In this document: positions 55,476 through 64,000 of the stretch, piece by piece
Layout: every line of letters starts with the position of its first letter
Position numbering within the stretch: the stretch's first letter is position 1
DNA from: Trametes villosa
Lineage: Eukaryota > Basidiomycota > Agaricomycetes > Polyporales > Polyporaceae
Length of the DNA stretch: 64,000 nucleotides
Reading direction: 5' to 3'
Assembly (NCBI GenBank): GCA_002964805.2
Contig: PUDQ02000036.1
Coordinates: 221,624-285,623 of the forward strand
Position numbers and translations under genes: made by a program
The notes under the pieces: model-generated
Database searches by the model: none
What the model was told of the DNA's origin: nothing
Seen by the model: only the letters and a program-made list of their open reading frames with translations

Positions 55476-58043
55476 CTACGCGGTGTCGTCGTGTGGCGAT
55501 GACGGGGTGAGGGGGGAGGATCCCTGCTCACCCGTCGCGTTCTCGCTCTCGTCGTGCCTGTCGCTAGTAGCGGCAGGCGGTTGGGAAGGCCCGGCGACAG
55601 GTGCCTCCTGCACGTCCTCCATCGCGCGAGCGGGGGAGTACGGCGGAGGTGGGACTCCGTCATCGGGATGGGTACCCGCCACTACGTGTGACGGGGTCGA
55701 GGCAATGCTCGACGGTTCGGCGACCGCAGTTATGGCGGTCGCGGCGGTGGTAGTGGACGCGTCGGTCATGTCGACGTCGTCGGTGGTAACGGCAGGCGCC
55801 TCGGGCGCCTGCGGGGGTGCTGGTGCGGGTGCGGGTGCTGGTGCGGGTGCGGGCGCGGGCGCAGGTGCGGGCGCGTTGGGGGGCGGCAGTGGGCCGCCTG
55901 TGGCGACTGGTCCCAAGTCCCGCGAACTGGGCACGACTCCGACGTCGAGAGTCGAATTCGGGCCGCCATCCATTTGAGGCAGCAGCGACCGAAGGTCGCG
56001 CCCATTCCGCTCGTTGCGGCACAGTCTCGCGAGCGGTAGGAACCGCTCCGCAGCCGTCGGGGTAAGACCGCGCGCCGCAAACCAGCGCGCTAGGTGGAAC
56101 AACGTCGTGCTTGCGACGTCGTTGGGGTAGGGGCCCGGGTGGTAGCTAGTACCCACGGGGTACTGCCCCTGCTCTACCACGTAACGGTAGAGCCCCGGCA
56201 CTGAGAACAGCCAGTGGGCGAGGGTCACCCAATGCCCTCGCGGTCCCAGTGGCGTGCCGCGCGGCAGCATCGCTCGAACGGCAACGTGGTACTCCACGCT
56301 GCGCGTCGTAGGAAGCCCATTTGGCTCCCGCTCCATCCACTGAGGGATACGGCGCTCATCGACGCCATACCAAGCCTGCCACACAGCAGGCGGGTCACTG
56401 AAGCTCGGCTGGTTTGGGGCCGGCGCCGTGCGCTGGGCACGCAGCTTCAGTTTGACCTCCCGCCACTCGGCGGGCGTCCGCTTGCGCGAGAGGGTCGACG
56501 ACGGCGGCGGCAAGTGCGCCGTCGACGCGTGCTCGAGTCCAGGGGGAGTGTTTCCCCGGGAGTCGGCTCGTTGAGCCGCCGCGATCAGCGGCGGCGGCGC
56601 CTCTCGACGCCACGACGACTGTAGCTGGTTGAGACCAGCCACTCCTGTGTACTCCGAACGGGAGTTCACTTGACCAATTAGGTCGCGGATGCGGTGAGCC
56701 GCCTCACCCGTATCACGGCGAGCAGCCATGATGATGTTGTTGGCGTCCGCGACGGACACCGGCACGTAGTTGTACCAGTGCCCCGCGAGACGCGGGTCCG
56801 AGTCGGTGGGGAGGGCCAACAGGTGGTACGGCCACCCGGGGACCCTCGCCACATCCGTCGCTGGTTGCGGCGGAGGTTGCGTGCCAAACGGCGCGCCCTG
56901 ACCCGGAGCATGTGCCGGGCCAGTGTCGCGACGAGCACGACGATATCGGTTTCGAGAGACGAGTCTCTCGATCCGCCTCTCGTCGATGTCGTCGTCCTCG
57001 TCGCTCGTCGCGTTCTCCCAGTCCACCATAGGGTGGTCCCGGTCCGCGGATGTCGACGAGGTCGGCATCGCCGTCGAGTTCGACGGTCCTGCCACATTTG
57101 GCGTCGTCATCTGCGACGCTCCAGTCCTCGATGGTCCTGCCCCGCTGGGCAGCGACACGATCGGCATCAAGCTGGGCCCAGCGGACGGCGCTGAGCTCCT
57201 TGATGTCGACGCGAACGACCTATCGTTCGCAGTATCCCTCCTCCGAGGGCTGAGTTCCCTCGGGTCGCGTCGTCGTTCGTCGCGCGGAGGCGACGCCCTC
57301 CTGTGCCGAGCCCGACTGAGCTCAGCCTCCAACTGCGAGCGCACCTCATCGCGCTCGCGCTCGTACTCGTCGCGCTCCTGGCGAGCGGCCTCGCGCTCGC
57401 TCCGGTATCTGTCCCGGATCGACTTCGTCTCGTCGACGAGCTCCTTCATCTTCTGGAGCTTCGCCTCGAGCTCCGCGATCCGATCGCGGCTCCTCCCCTC
57501 CTCCACCCTCTGGTGCTCCTCGAAGTGCCGCCAGAACCGCTGCTGCAGTTCTGACTGGACGCGCGTCTGCGCGTCCCGGAACGTCGAGTCTGACGCCGCC
57601 GAGTTGTAGTGGCGGACAAAGTCCGCGCACACAGCGCAGTTGTCGCTGTGCGCGACCAACAAGTGTTGGCCCGCTACGGGCGCCCAGGTCATGCTCGAGA
57701 AGGGCATGAGGGGGATGCCACCAGTCTGTGGCATCGGCGCGCTCGAACTGGGCGCGCTCTGGAATGCAGGACCCGCTTGATGCGGGAACTGGAAGCCGCC
57801 GCCGTACGGAAACCCGTAGGCGGGCATGCCCTGCGAGAAGGCATGCGGGAACTGCTGGGGGTGGGTTACCCCCGGCATGGACGAGAATGCGGGGGCTGCC
57901 GCTTGTTGCGGCAGCAGGAACTGCGAAGGTTGGGGGAAGGGGATGTTTTGTTGTTGAGGGGCCGCAGGTTGCGACCCCTGTTGCTCCGAGGCTTGCTGCC
58001 CAGGGCTGCTGGTTTGCGTGTTGTCTTGCGGGGCGTCGTTCAT
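55476..58043 (-). CDS. ORF3 of the retrotransposon, unknown function, env position
   Basis: Intact 855-codon frame starting at ATG 58043, 248 bases after the pol stop. It has a Gln/Pro-rich N-terminus (residues 1-130), a small Cys motif (CAVCADF), and a strong coiled coil at about 185-245 (ELEAKLQKMKELVDETKS, EREAARQERDEYERERDEV). A basic Arg/Ser region (SPPRDERRRDP), a central folded part of about 250 residues (GHWYNYVPVSVADANNIIMA ... RIRDLIGQ), an Ala-Pro dipeptide repeat and a PPPPYSP motif follow. It has no signal peptide or membrane helix, so it is not an envelope protein. Coiled coil plus basic region plus a PPxY motif recall a structural or nucleic-acid-binding accessory protein. I recognise no family. 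Expression would need a separate promoter, splicing or re-initiation. Confidence 0.85.
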   Translation of the reverse strand: MNDAPQDNTQTSSPGQQASEQQGSQPAAPQQQNIPFPQPSQFLLPQQAAAPAFSSMPGVTHPQQFPHAFSQGMPAYGFPYGGGFQFPHQAGPAFQSAPSSSAPMPQTGGIPLMPFSSMTWAPVAGQHLLVAHSDNCAVCADFVRHYNSAASDSTFRDAQTRVQSELQQRFWRHFEEHQRVEEGRSRDRIAELEAKLQKMKELVDETKSIRDRYRSEREAARQERDEYERERDEVRSQLEAELSRARHRRASPPRDERRRDPRELSPRRRDTANDRSFASTSRSSAPSAGPSLMPIVSLPSGAGPSRTGASQMTTPNVAGPSNSTAMPTSSTSADRDHPMVDWENATSDEDDDIDERRIERLVSRNRYRRARRDTGPAHAPGQGAPFGTQPPPQPATDVARVPGWPYHLLALPTDSDPRLAGHWYNYVPVSVADANNIIMAARRDTGEAAHRIRDLIGQVNSRSEYTGVAGLNQLQSSWRREAPPPLIAAAQRADSRGNTPPGLEHASTAHLPPPSSTLSRKRTPAEWREVKLKLRAQRTAPAPNQPSFSDPPAVWQAWYGVDERRIPQWMEREPNGLPTTRSVEYHVAVRAMLPRGTPLGPRGHWVTLAHWLFSVPGLYRYVVEQGQYPVGTSYHPGPYPNDVASTTLFHLARWFAARGLTPTAAERFLPLARLCRNERNGRDLRSLLPQMDGGPNSTLDVGVVPSSRDLGPVATGGPLPPPNAPAPAPAPAPAPAPAPAPAPPQAPEAPAVTTDDVDMTDASTTTAATAITAVAEPSSIASTPSHVVAGTHPDDGVPPPPYSPARAMEDVQEAPVAGPSQPPAATSDRHDESENATGEQGSSPLTPSSPHDDTA
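55816..55880 (-). repeat. GC-rich hexamer repeat coding Ala-Pro in ORF3
   Basis: About ten units of GGTGCG/GGCGCG type encode an uninterrupted Ala-Pro run. It is a simple-sequence expansion likely to vary in length. Confidence 0.8.
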
Positions 58044-58290
58044 GGCGCGGGCGTCGTTGTTGGTGGTGGTGGTGAGGTGGCAGAGGTCGGTTATGACCCT
58101 GCACTCGCGAGGTCGCCGTCTTAAAGCGCCGGCGGAGTCCGAACGCGTCGGTGGCTGCCTCGCGCACGCGAGTCTGCACGTGACGTACTACTTCACGGTC
58201 ACGCGCTCTCTGCGCGTGCTCTGTCCTCCACCACGACTACTCACTCGGGTAGTCTTGACCACGAAGCGCATGTTGCGCTTCGTACATCCG

Positions 58291-61200
58291 CTAAGTCTTG
58301 GCGGATGTTTTCTTGGGCAACGCGCGCCAAGATGACACGCCCATTAGACGACAATACTCGTCTAATGCTACGAGCTCCTTACAGTGCTCGTAGGGTTCCC
58401 ATGTATGGTCCCCCATCGTCCACCGCACGTGGAACTGGCACTTATTGCCATTCCACTCGTGGCCGATAATCTCTTCCACCAACCATTCGGTGGAGTCTTC
58501 ATTGCCGAAGTCGTAATACGACTTCGCCTCACGATGCGGGAATACCGCATCGTCGTTTGGCTCATAGCGTCGTAATAGCGACGCGTGGAACCGAGGGTGT
58601 ATCCTTCGGTTCCGGAGTTCTTCTGGTAACTCCAGTACGTAATTTGACGTGCTGGGTATGCTCTCAATTATAGCATACGGTCCGATGTACTTAGGCACGA
58701 GTTTTCGTGCCCGACCCTTAGGTATCGACAAATTCTTTGTCGATAGGTATACCTTGTCCCCGACCTCAAAGTCGGGTTCGGCTTGCCTATGCTTATTCGC
58801 ATAGTGTGTCTGGCGCACTCGCGCCTCGATGATGGCATCATGCGCCATCTCCAAGTTCGCCTTGGCTCTGAGTGCGAACTCTCGCACTCCTCGAAACGGA
58901 GTATCCGTTCCGATTCCGTTCATAGAACGCGGGAGATACCCGTAGTTCAACTCGAACGGAGCGAACCCTGTGGTAGAACTTACCGCAGAGTTGATAGCGA
59001 ACTCCGCTATCGGTAGCTTCTCATACCAGTCCAACTGGTCAGGAGCTACCAGTGCACGGAGTATCTGCGACACTGAGCGTATACTACGCTCAGATAATCC
59101 ATCCGTCTGTGGATGGAACGACGTGGACATAAGCAGCTTCGCCCCCATAAGGCGATGCAGTTCCTTCCAGAACTTGGAAGTGAACTTCGAGTCTCTATCA
59201 GAGACTATGGAGTCCGGTAGCCCGTGTAGACGGACTACTTCCCTGAAGTAGACCAGCGCCAGGTCTGACGCTGTGTCGGTTGTCTTGATGGGTATAAGGT
59301 GTACCATCGAGGTCAACCGACAGACTACAATCCATATGTAGTCGTATCCGTGCGAGGGCGGAAACGGACCGAAGAAATCCATGGACATAGACGTCCATGG
59401 CACCGTAGGTATCGGTAGCGAGTGTAACAGCCCTATAGGGGGCTGTGTACTTATTTTCGTGGTGTGGCACACGCCGCACGAAATGCAGAACTTGTCTACA
59501 TCCTTGCGTAACGCGGGCCACCAAAACCACTTGCGCACGTACTCTGACGTGCGCTGAGGTCCAAGATGTCCAAGCGCGCTATGCGCTTGGTCTAACACGA
59601 GCTCCTGAAGGGCCCGTTTCCGATACAGACCACGAGGTATACACAATACCTCGTCGCCTTCACGGTTCTTGGTGTATATCACACCCTCGCGCATTACGAA
59701 TGCGCGATGCTGAGTAGGCCGTTCCAGTATTTTCTGGAACGTCGGGTCATTAACATAACCTGACTTGACGGCTTTCAGGAAGCCGTCGTCTCCTTCTACC
59801 CAGACACGCAAAGAGGGACCCGCAGATAGCGAGTCCGACAGCGTCACATTGTCGCTGTCCGGGGTTGCTGCAGTCACCGAGATAGGTGCGTGTGCAGCGT
59901 AACGAGCCGACTCTACGACTCGTTCCTCTATTGGTTCTTGCACGCGTGTAGCGTGCGCGTTATCTGTCTCTAGCTGCGCGAGTTTCCGCGCAGATCGACG
60001 CAACACTCGAGCTGCGCGTAGCTCGATGAGTCGGGAGAAGGGGAGATCATCCCCTTCAGGATCTAGCCGCAAGTCGGCGTTAACATAGTCGAAATCTTCG
60101 GCTAGTTCCTCTATGTCGTCGTGTTCGAAGTAGCGGGATAAGCAGTCCGCTACTTTGTTCAGTTTACCTGGAATATAGGTAATCGTCTTGTCGAACCTCG
60201 ACAAGAATTCGTACCACCGTATCTGACGGTGGTTAGGACGCTCGAGTCCCTCAAGGAACTCGAGAGCTCTATGGTCAGTGACTATATTGAGCTTTCGTCC
60301 TATGAGCTTGTCCTCCCACTTGAACAAGCCTTCCATGATGGCTAGAGCTTCTTGCTCGTAGGTGCGATACGCCCGTTGTGCGGACGTAAATTTCTTCGAC
60401 AGGAACCCGGCTGGCCTGCAAGTTTGCCAGTCGGGTCCTTGCCCGTATAACGCTCCGAGTCCATACACGGACGCATCACAGATCAACCAAATGGGATCTG
60501 TGGAAGCCGGATCTATCGGCTTCAGTATGGGCACCTTACACGCGAGTGCTTTGATAGACTCAAAACACTTGTCGTGCAGTGCGCGCCATACGAACGGACG
60601 GTCGTTATGGACCATGTCCGATAACGGCGATGTGTACGCCGTTACATCTGGCATAAAATGTGCCAGATAGTTTACTAGCCCGAGGAACCGCTGCACCTCG
60701 TTATACGAGCGAGGTGTTCGCCAGTTCCTGATACGGCTCATCTTGTCCGTATCGGCGTGTAGTCCCTTGTCATCTATTCGGTGACCGAGACAATCCAAGT
60801 CTTTGGAGTATAAGTCGCACTTGCTGCGGCTTAGGAAAAGCTTCGCCTCTCGAAGCTTTTCGAACACTATCCTTAAGTGTTCTTCGTGCTCCTCCTTGGA
60901 GTCCGAAAATACGAAAATGTCGTCCAAATAGACATGGACGAACCTTCCGATACAGTCACGGAATATGGCTGTCATTAGACGTTGGAATGTGGACGGGGCG
61001 TTGGTGTCGCCCTGTTGCATGACCTCGCTCACGAACGTCCCGTAAGGCGTCGCGAACGCGGTCTTCCACACGTCCTCCGCAACTATGCGGATCTGTTCGT
61101 AGGCGTCGGACAGATCAATCTTCGAGCGATACTTCGCTCGAGCAACGTCCATCCGGATCTGGTCTTGATCCGGAAACGGTGTCAGGTCGTGCACCGTGTT

Positions 61201-61836
61201 CTGGTTTCGTTGTCGCGCATCGAGTACGGTGCGCAGCTTGCCATTCTTCTTGGCAACGCACAGCAGAGGCGCTGCTTGCGTGACCGTTACCGGTCGCCAC
61301 CAGCCTGCCTTCACATAGCGATTGATTTTCGCTATGAGCTCTGGCTTCACCACGTCCGCGCAACGTGGGAGATGATAGCGATATTTCTTCGCTTCATCGA
61401 TGAGCGGAATGTGGTGATTGATCTCCCGGAACGGCGGGAGATGCTCCGGCGCAGGACGCATAATGTCCTCGGTGGCCGCATACCAGCGGTCACGAAGAGC
61501 TTTCAGCTCCTCCTCTTCCTCGTCTATGACGAACCCAGCGTGGGTTCGTCGGATCTGTTCGTCTTCCCACTGCTCCTTGGCTATCTTGTCCAAGAGCTCG
61601 TTGATGCCGTATGGGTCCTCGTACCCATACTTGTCCCTTCTAGGACCTCGCGACGAATGCATCGTCGGAATGAATTTTTCGCCAATGTTCGGCGGCGAGC
61701 TATCTTTGGCTCGCCCTTGGTGTCGTTCAGGAATCTTAACGGTTTCTACACCGTTCCCTCCCCCTCCTGACGACCCTCCGGACTTGTCGTAACGAGAGTG
61801 GGGAGGTTCCACTCTTGTGGAACTCGCTACGTTGTC
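58291..61836 (-). CDS. Pol of the chromovirus: RT, RNase H, integrase, chromodomain
   Basis: Read in the same frame as gag-pro after the UAG at 61839-61837; no ATG occurs near its start (codon 61812 is GTG). Reverse transcriptase shows KIDLSDAYEQIRI and the catalytic VHVYLDDIFVFS near 60920. The RNase H region has IWLICDASVYGLGALYGQG, FTSAQRAYRTYEQEALAI and IVTDHRALEFLEG. Integrase has a zinc-binding part (HSALGHLG, then CISCGVC) and a DD35E core (MSMDFFGPF; IVSDRDSKF; HPQTDGLSERS). The last 60 residues form a chromodomain (EWLVEEIIGHEWNGNKCQFHVRW, HTWEPYEHC), which in relatives directs integration to marked chromatin. The frame is fully intact. Confidence 0.95.
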   Translation of the reverse strand, partial: DNVASSTRVEPPHSRYDKSGGSSGGGGNGVETVKIPERHQGRAKDSSPPNIGEKFIPTMHSSRGPRRDKYGYEDPYGINELLDKIAKEQWEDEQIRRTHAGFVIDEEEEELKALRDRWYAATEDIMRPAPEHLPPFREINHHIPLIDEAKKYRYHLPRCADVVKPELIAKINRYVKAGWWRPVTVTQAAPLLCVAKKNGKLRTVLDARQRNQNTVHDLTPFPDQDQIRMDVARAKYRSKIDLSDAYEQIRIVAEDVWKTAFATPYGTFVSEVMQQGDTNAPSTFQRLMTAIFRDCIGRFVHVYLDDIFVFSDSKEEHEEHLRIVFEKLREAKLFLSRSKCDLYSKDLDCLGHRIDDKGLHADTDKMSRIRNWRTPRSYNEVQRFLGLVNYLAHFMPDVTAYTSPLSDMVHNDRPFVWRALHDKCFESIKALACKVPILKPIDPASTDPIWLICDASVYGLGALYGQGPDWQTCRPAGFLSKKFTSAQRAYRTYEQEALAIMEGLFKWEDKLIGRKLNIVTDHRALEFLEGLERPNHRQIRWYEFLSRFDKTITYIPGKLNKVADCLSRYFEHDDIEELAEDFDYVNADLRLDPEGDDLPFSRLIELRAARVLRRSARKLAQLETDNAHATRVQEPIEERVVESARYAAHAPISVTAATPDSDNVTLSDSLSAGPSLRVWVEGDDGFLKAVKSGYVNDPTFQKILERPTQHRAFVMREGVIYTKNREGDEVLCIPRGLYRKRALQELVLDQAHSALGHLGPQRTSEYVRKWFWWPALRKDVDKFCISCGVCHTTKISTQPPIGLLHSLPIPTVPWTSMSMDFFGPFPPSHGYDYIWIVVCRLTSMVHLIPIKTTDTASDLALVYFREVVRLHGLPDSIVSDRDSKFTSKFWKELHRLMGAKLLMSTSFHPQTDGLSERSIRSVSQILRALVAPDQLDWYEKLPIAEFAINSAVSSTTGFAPFELNYGYLPRSMNGIGTDTPFRGVREFALRAKANLEMAHDAIIEARVRQTHYANKHRQAEPDFEVGDKVYLSTKNLSIPKGRARKLVPKYIGPYAIIESIPSTSNYVLELPEELRNRRIHPRFHASLLRRYEPNDDAVFPHREAKSYYDFGNEDSTEWLVEEIIGHEWNGNKCQFHVRWTMGDHTWEPYEHCKELVALDEYCRLMGVSSWRALPKKTSAKT

Positions 61837-61860
61837 CTACTGCTTAGGTTTAGCAGTACC
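61800..61860 (-). promoter_or_regulatory. Candidate stop-codon readthrough signal between gag-pro and pol
   Basis: The order is CAG UAG GAC, 10 more bases, then a perfect 7-base hairpin (GTTCCAC, loop AAGA, GTGGAAC). A 5-base inverted repeat (CTGCT ... AGCAG) ends just before the UAG. A downstream structure and a G after UAG are known helpers of retroviral-type readthrough, but function here is inferred. Confidence 0.6.
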
Positions 61861-64000
61861 TTCGAATTGGAATCGAGGAACCCATTTCTTGGGTTCGGGT
61901 TTCGCAGTCGTCGAAACCTCAGGATCGAACAACGGCAAACTTTTGCCGTTGATTACTACCGTACCTGCACGGAAGTCTAGGATTACTCCATGCTTCCTGC
62001 AGAAGGTAGTTCCCAACACGACATCGTACTTATCGATGTCTACTACGTCAAAGTATTGCGTAGTATTCACAGAGCCCACCTTGAGCTCTGCTTGCGCACC
62101 ATAATTGATGCGCGTCTTGCTGCCCTTGGTTCCCAATTGCAGCCCTACAGGCTGCGCCAGATCGATACGATCTGCGCGACTCAGATACGCCAACTCTGGC
62201 GTAATCGAATCGGTCGTGCAGCCCGAGTCGAATAAGGCCAGAGCTGTGACCTTATTGATTGTAATCTCAGCGCATAGTGTGCGCTGGGCCTGGAGCGTGC
62301 GCACAGGTTGCGCCGCGGGATCGTCTATACGACGTATCTTGTTGTCGTATAACCAGGCCTGCTTGTACCCTCGCGTGGGTGCAACCGCCATGGTGTGTAA
62401 CCGAAGAGGCTCAGGTTCGGCCTCTTCCAGCGGTGCAATACGCATCGCGATGAAGTATTCATCTGCATCTCCCTCTCCAGGAGATGCGTAATGATCCTCG
62501 TCAGGATCATACTGAGATCCTTCCAGACCATAGTCTGACAACGGATATTCTCCGTTATCGTCTGGGCTATCCGCAAGAGCCTCGGGTTCAGGCTCTTGAT
62601 CCTCGGGACGAGTTGCCGTGTTGTCGTCGGCAACGTCTTGTTGTGTAGACGGCTCGTTGCCGTCGTCCGACGTGTCGTCGATGACACGCTGAGCGAACAT
62701 CCGCTGTACTGTAGCGGATTTCTTCCCGTAGTTGGGACATTTCGCGTCGCTCGCGAAGTGGCCTATTTGACCACAGGAATAGCACTTAAGAGGTGCTTTC
62801 TGAGTCTTATCAATCCGCGCAGTTGACGCGGATTGCTGCACCGCGCCAGACTGACGCGGTACCGAACCACCTCGCACGTCTGTCGAAGGGCGTTTAAAGC
62901 CAGTAGTAGCTTTAGGTGTCGTAATATTATTACTACGGGAAGCCGAAGCCGTTGGCTTCCTAAGTACATTACGCACTCCTCGTTGCGGGCGTGCCTCTAC
63001 CGTCGGCTTAGCACCGGTGTTCGGTATAGTATGTGCTCGCGAAGGTTCGCGAGCTAACTTCCGAAGCCGCATAGCGCGCGACTTCTGCTCAATATCTTGA
63101 GCCACTTGGTACAATTGTGCCAAGTCGTGTTCTTGAGGAGACATACCGTTAACAACGGTAAGTAGGTACTCGATGTCTTCGGGTAACGCCTCAATGAACT
63201 TCCTACGCAATTGGAAGGGCGTAGGCTTCTCCCACATCCTTTCGGATATGTACAGCAGCTTCTCATATAAAGCTGCAACCCCTCCGTCACTGGAGCGGTA
63301 AACTAGCGAAGCATACTGTTGCTCCGCAAGTAGGTTCAAATCCTTATGGATGAACCTACGATAGAGTGCTATAACAGTCTCCTCGAATATCCAGTCGCGC
63401 TTATCGCGCGACGGAGACTGTATAGTGTTGTAGAACCACGTAGCGGCATCACCGCTAAGTGCAGTGCCCAATATTCGGACACGGTCACGGTCCATCCTAG
63501 GACCCGTGATCCTCAACGTGTTGAAGTACTCGAGGAGGCCTCGCAGCCATACCTCGAGTGCGTCGAGATCGTCCTTCCCCTCGTATGTCTTGGGTGGCGC
63601 AAGTTTCGCCACCTTCAAGTACGCAGGGGGATCACCCTCTGGAGGTGATCCAACCATCTCATCTATCATCCGCACGAGACGGCTGATCGTTACACCATCA
63701 CGAGGCCCTACTACAGGCCCCGTGTATGCCAGCGGTTCCGTAGCTTCCGCTGGCTGCATAGGAGGTAATCCTCCGTAATATGCAGACGCTCCCATTGAAC
63801 GTCGAGGGTGTTTCCAGTCCCATAGTCCAGGCGGCCGTTCTTGACGGTACGCGGGTCCTTGGGACGCAGACATTGGCTCAGCGGGATAATCGCTGGGCGA
63901 GGATGGAATTGGCTGCGCGACATGCGCAGCCCTAGTCGACCCTTGCGGATTATCGAATGCAACGTTCCGAGTAGGAACGGCATTCTGTACATCGCCAGTT
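61837..64000 (-). CDS. Gag-protease of the chromovirus, 5' end outside the window
   Basis: The frame is open from the window edge; an internal ATG at 63873 may or may not be the start. A capsid-like Retrotrans_gag segment (YLKVAKLAPPKTYEGKDD, GDAATWFYNT, RRFIHKDLNLLAEQQY, RRKFIEALPEDI) is followed by a basic linker. A CCHC zinc knuckle (CYSCGQIGHFASDAKC, near 62788-62735) comes next, then an acidic region and a retropepsin with ALFDSGCTTDSITPELAY (near 62235). It ends AKPKQ then UAG at 61839-61837. The frame continues without further stops into pol, so the two form one polyprotein separated by a single amber codon. Confidence 0.93.
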   Translation of the reverse strand, partial: TGDVQNAVPTRNVAFDNPQGSTRAAHVAQPIPSSPSDYPAEPMSASQGPAYRQERPPGLWDWKHPRRSMGASAYYGGLPPMQPAEATEPLAYTGPVVGPRDGVTISRLVRMIDEMVGSPPEGDPPAYLKVAKLAPPKTYEGKDDLDALEVWLRGLLEYFNTLRITGPRMDRDRVRILGTALSGDAATWFYNTIQSPSRDKRDWIFEETVIALYRRFIHKDLNLLAEQQYASLVYRSSDGGVAALYEKLLYISERMWEKPTPFQLRRKFIEALPEDIEYLLTVVNGMSPQEHDLAQLYQVAQDIEQKSRAMRLRKLAREPSRAHTIPNTGAKPTVEARPQRGVRNVLRKPTASASRSNNITTPKATTGFKRPSTDVRGGSVPRQSGAVQQSASTARIDKTQKAPLKCYSCGQIGHFASDAKCPNYGKKSATVQRMFAQRVIDDTSDDGNEPSTQQDVADDNTATRPEDQEPEPEALADSPDDNGEYPLSDYGLEGSQYDPDEDHYASPGEGDADEYFIAMRIAPLEEAEPEPLRLHTMAVAPTRGYKQAWLYDNKIRRIDDPAAQPVRTLQAQRTLCAEITINKVTALALFDSGCTTDSITPELAYLSRADRIDLAQPVGLQLGTKGSKTRINYGAQAELKVGSVNTTQYFDVVDIDKYDVVLGTTFCRKHGVILDFRAGTVVINGKSLPLFDPEVSTTAKPEPKKWVPRFQFEGTAKPKQ

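Larger units (their letters stand above)
54734..64000 (-). mobile_element. Ty3-type chromovirus LTR retrotransposon, 5' end outside the window
   Basis: Order on the minus strand: gag-protease (from beyond 64000 to 61837), pol with RT, RNase H, integrase and chromodomain (to 58291), ORF3 (58043-55476), a 0.46-kb hairpin-rich untranslated part, polypurine tract and 3' LTR. RT-RNase H-integrase order and the chromodomain mark it as a chromovirus. Coding frames are long and free of decay, apart from the single UAG between gag-pro and pol, so it is probably young. The 5' LTR, primer-binding site and target-site duplicate are not in view. Every part shows dense short inverted repeats. Confidence 0.93.

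Noticed and set aside
55476..58043. ORF3 as an envelope gene
   Set aside because: No signal peptide, membrane helix or glycoprotein-like cysteine pattern.
61800..61812. GTG at 61812 as the start of pol
   Set aside because: Nuclear fungal genes do not normally start with GTG. The frame is continuous with gag-pro apart from the UAG, which fits a polyprotein better.

Overview
The window is nuclear DNA of a filamentous basidiomycete, most likely an agaricomycete close to the Polyporales (inference). The reasons are intron-rich genes with 50-120-base GT-AG introns, several CFEM genes, two DUF6535 genes, expanded F-box families and a chromodomain-bearing Ty3 LTR retrotransposon. I see no bacterial-style operons, CRISPR arrays or RNA genes that I could support.

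Positions 1-31670 are dominated by an array of single-pass membrane proteins, called TMR1-TMR11 here. Each has a small ectodomain, a long Ser/Thr/Pro-rich stalk, one membrane helix followed by an Arg-rich stop-transfer, and a disordered cytoplasmic tail. In ten of the eleven the tail ends in a PPxY or LPxY motif, the class of ligand bound by WW domains of Rsp5/Nedd4-type ubiquitin ligases. Subfamily A (TMR1, 2, 11) and subfamily B (TMR3, 4, 9) have CFEM ectodomains of eight cysteines split over three exons in conserved phases, but no ordinary signal peptide in front of them. TMR11 has lost most CFEM cysteines and gained a Gly/Asn repeat. Subfamily C (TMR5-8) is a tandem array with a short non-CFEM head, each copy followed upstream by the same degenerate block. 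TMR10 joins an unrelated secreted ectodomain to the same type of tail. Two conventional secreted, probably GPI-anchored CFEM proteins (CFG1, CFG2) sit inside the array, and an O-methyltransferase gene lies near its right end.

Positions 31671-54733 hold a DUF6535 tandem pair (the second with an in-frame stop), a FAD monooxygenase, F-box genes (an inverted pair of paralogues plus an unrelated one), two small secreted proteins and several long stretches without a recognisable gene.

From 54734 to the right edge runs one Ty3/chromovirus element on the minus strand: 3' LTR, polypurine tract, a novel-looking 855-residue ORF3 in the env position, pol and gag-protease. It interrupts the 3' end of a third F-box paralogue. 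Gag-pro and pol share one frame separated by a single UAG followed by a perfect hairpin. The whole element, LTR and coding parts alike, is studded with short perfect inverted repeats far beyond chance. This is the most unusual signal in the window.

Working picture (inference): the left part is a fast-evolving set of cell-surface sensors or haem/ligand binders whose turnover may be set by Rsp5-like ligases. The right part is a recently active mobile element inserted into a duplicating F-box family.
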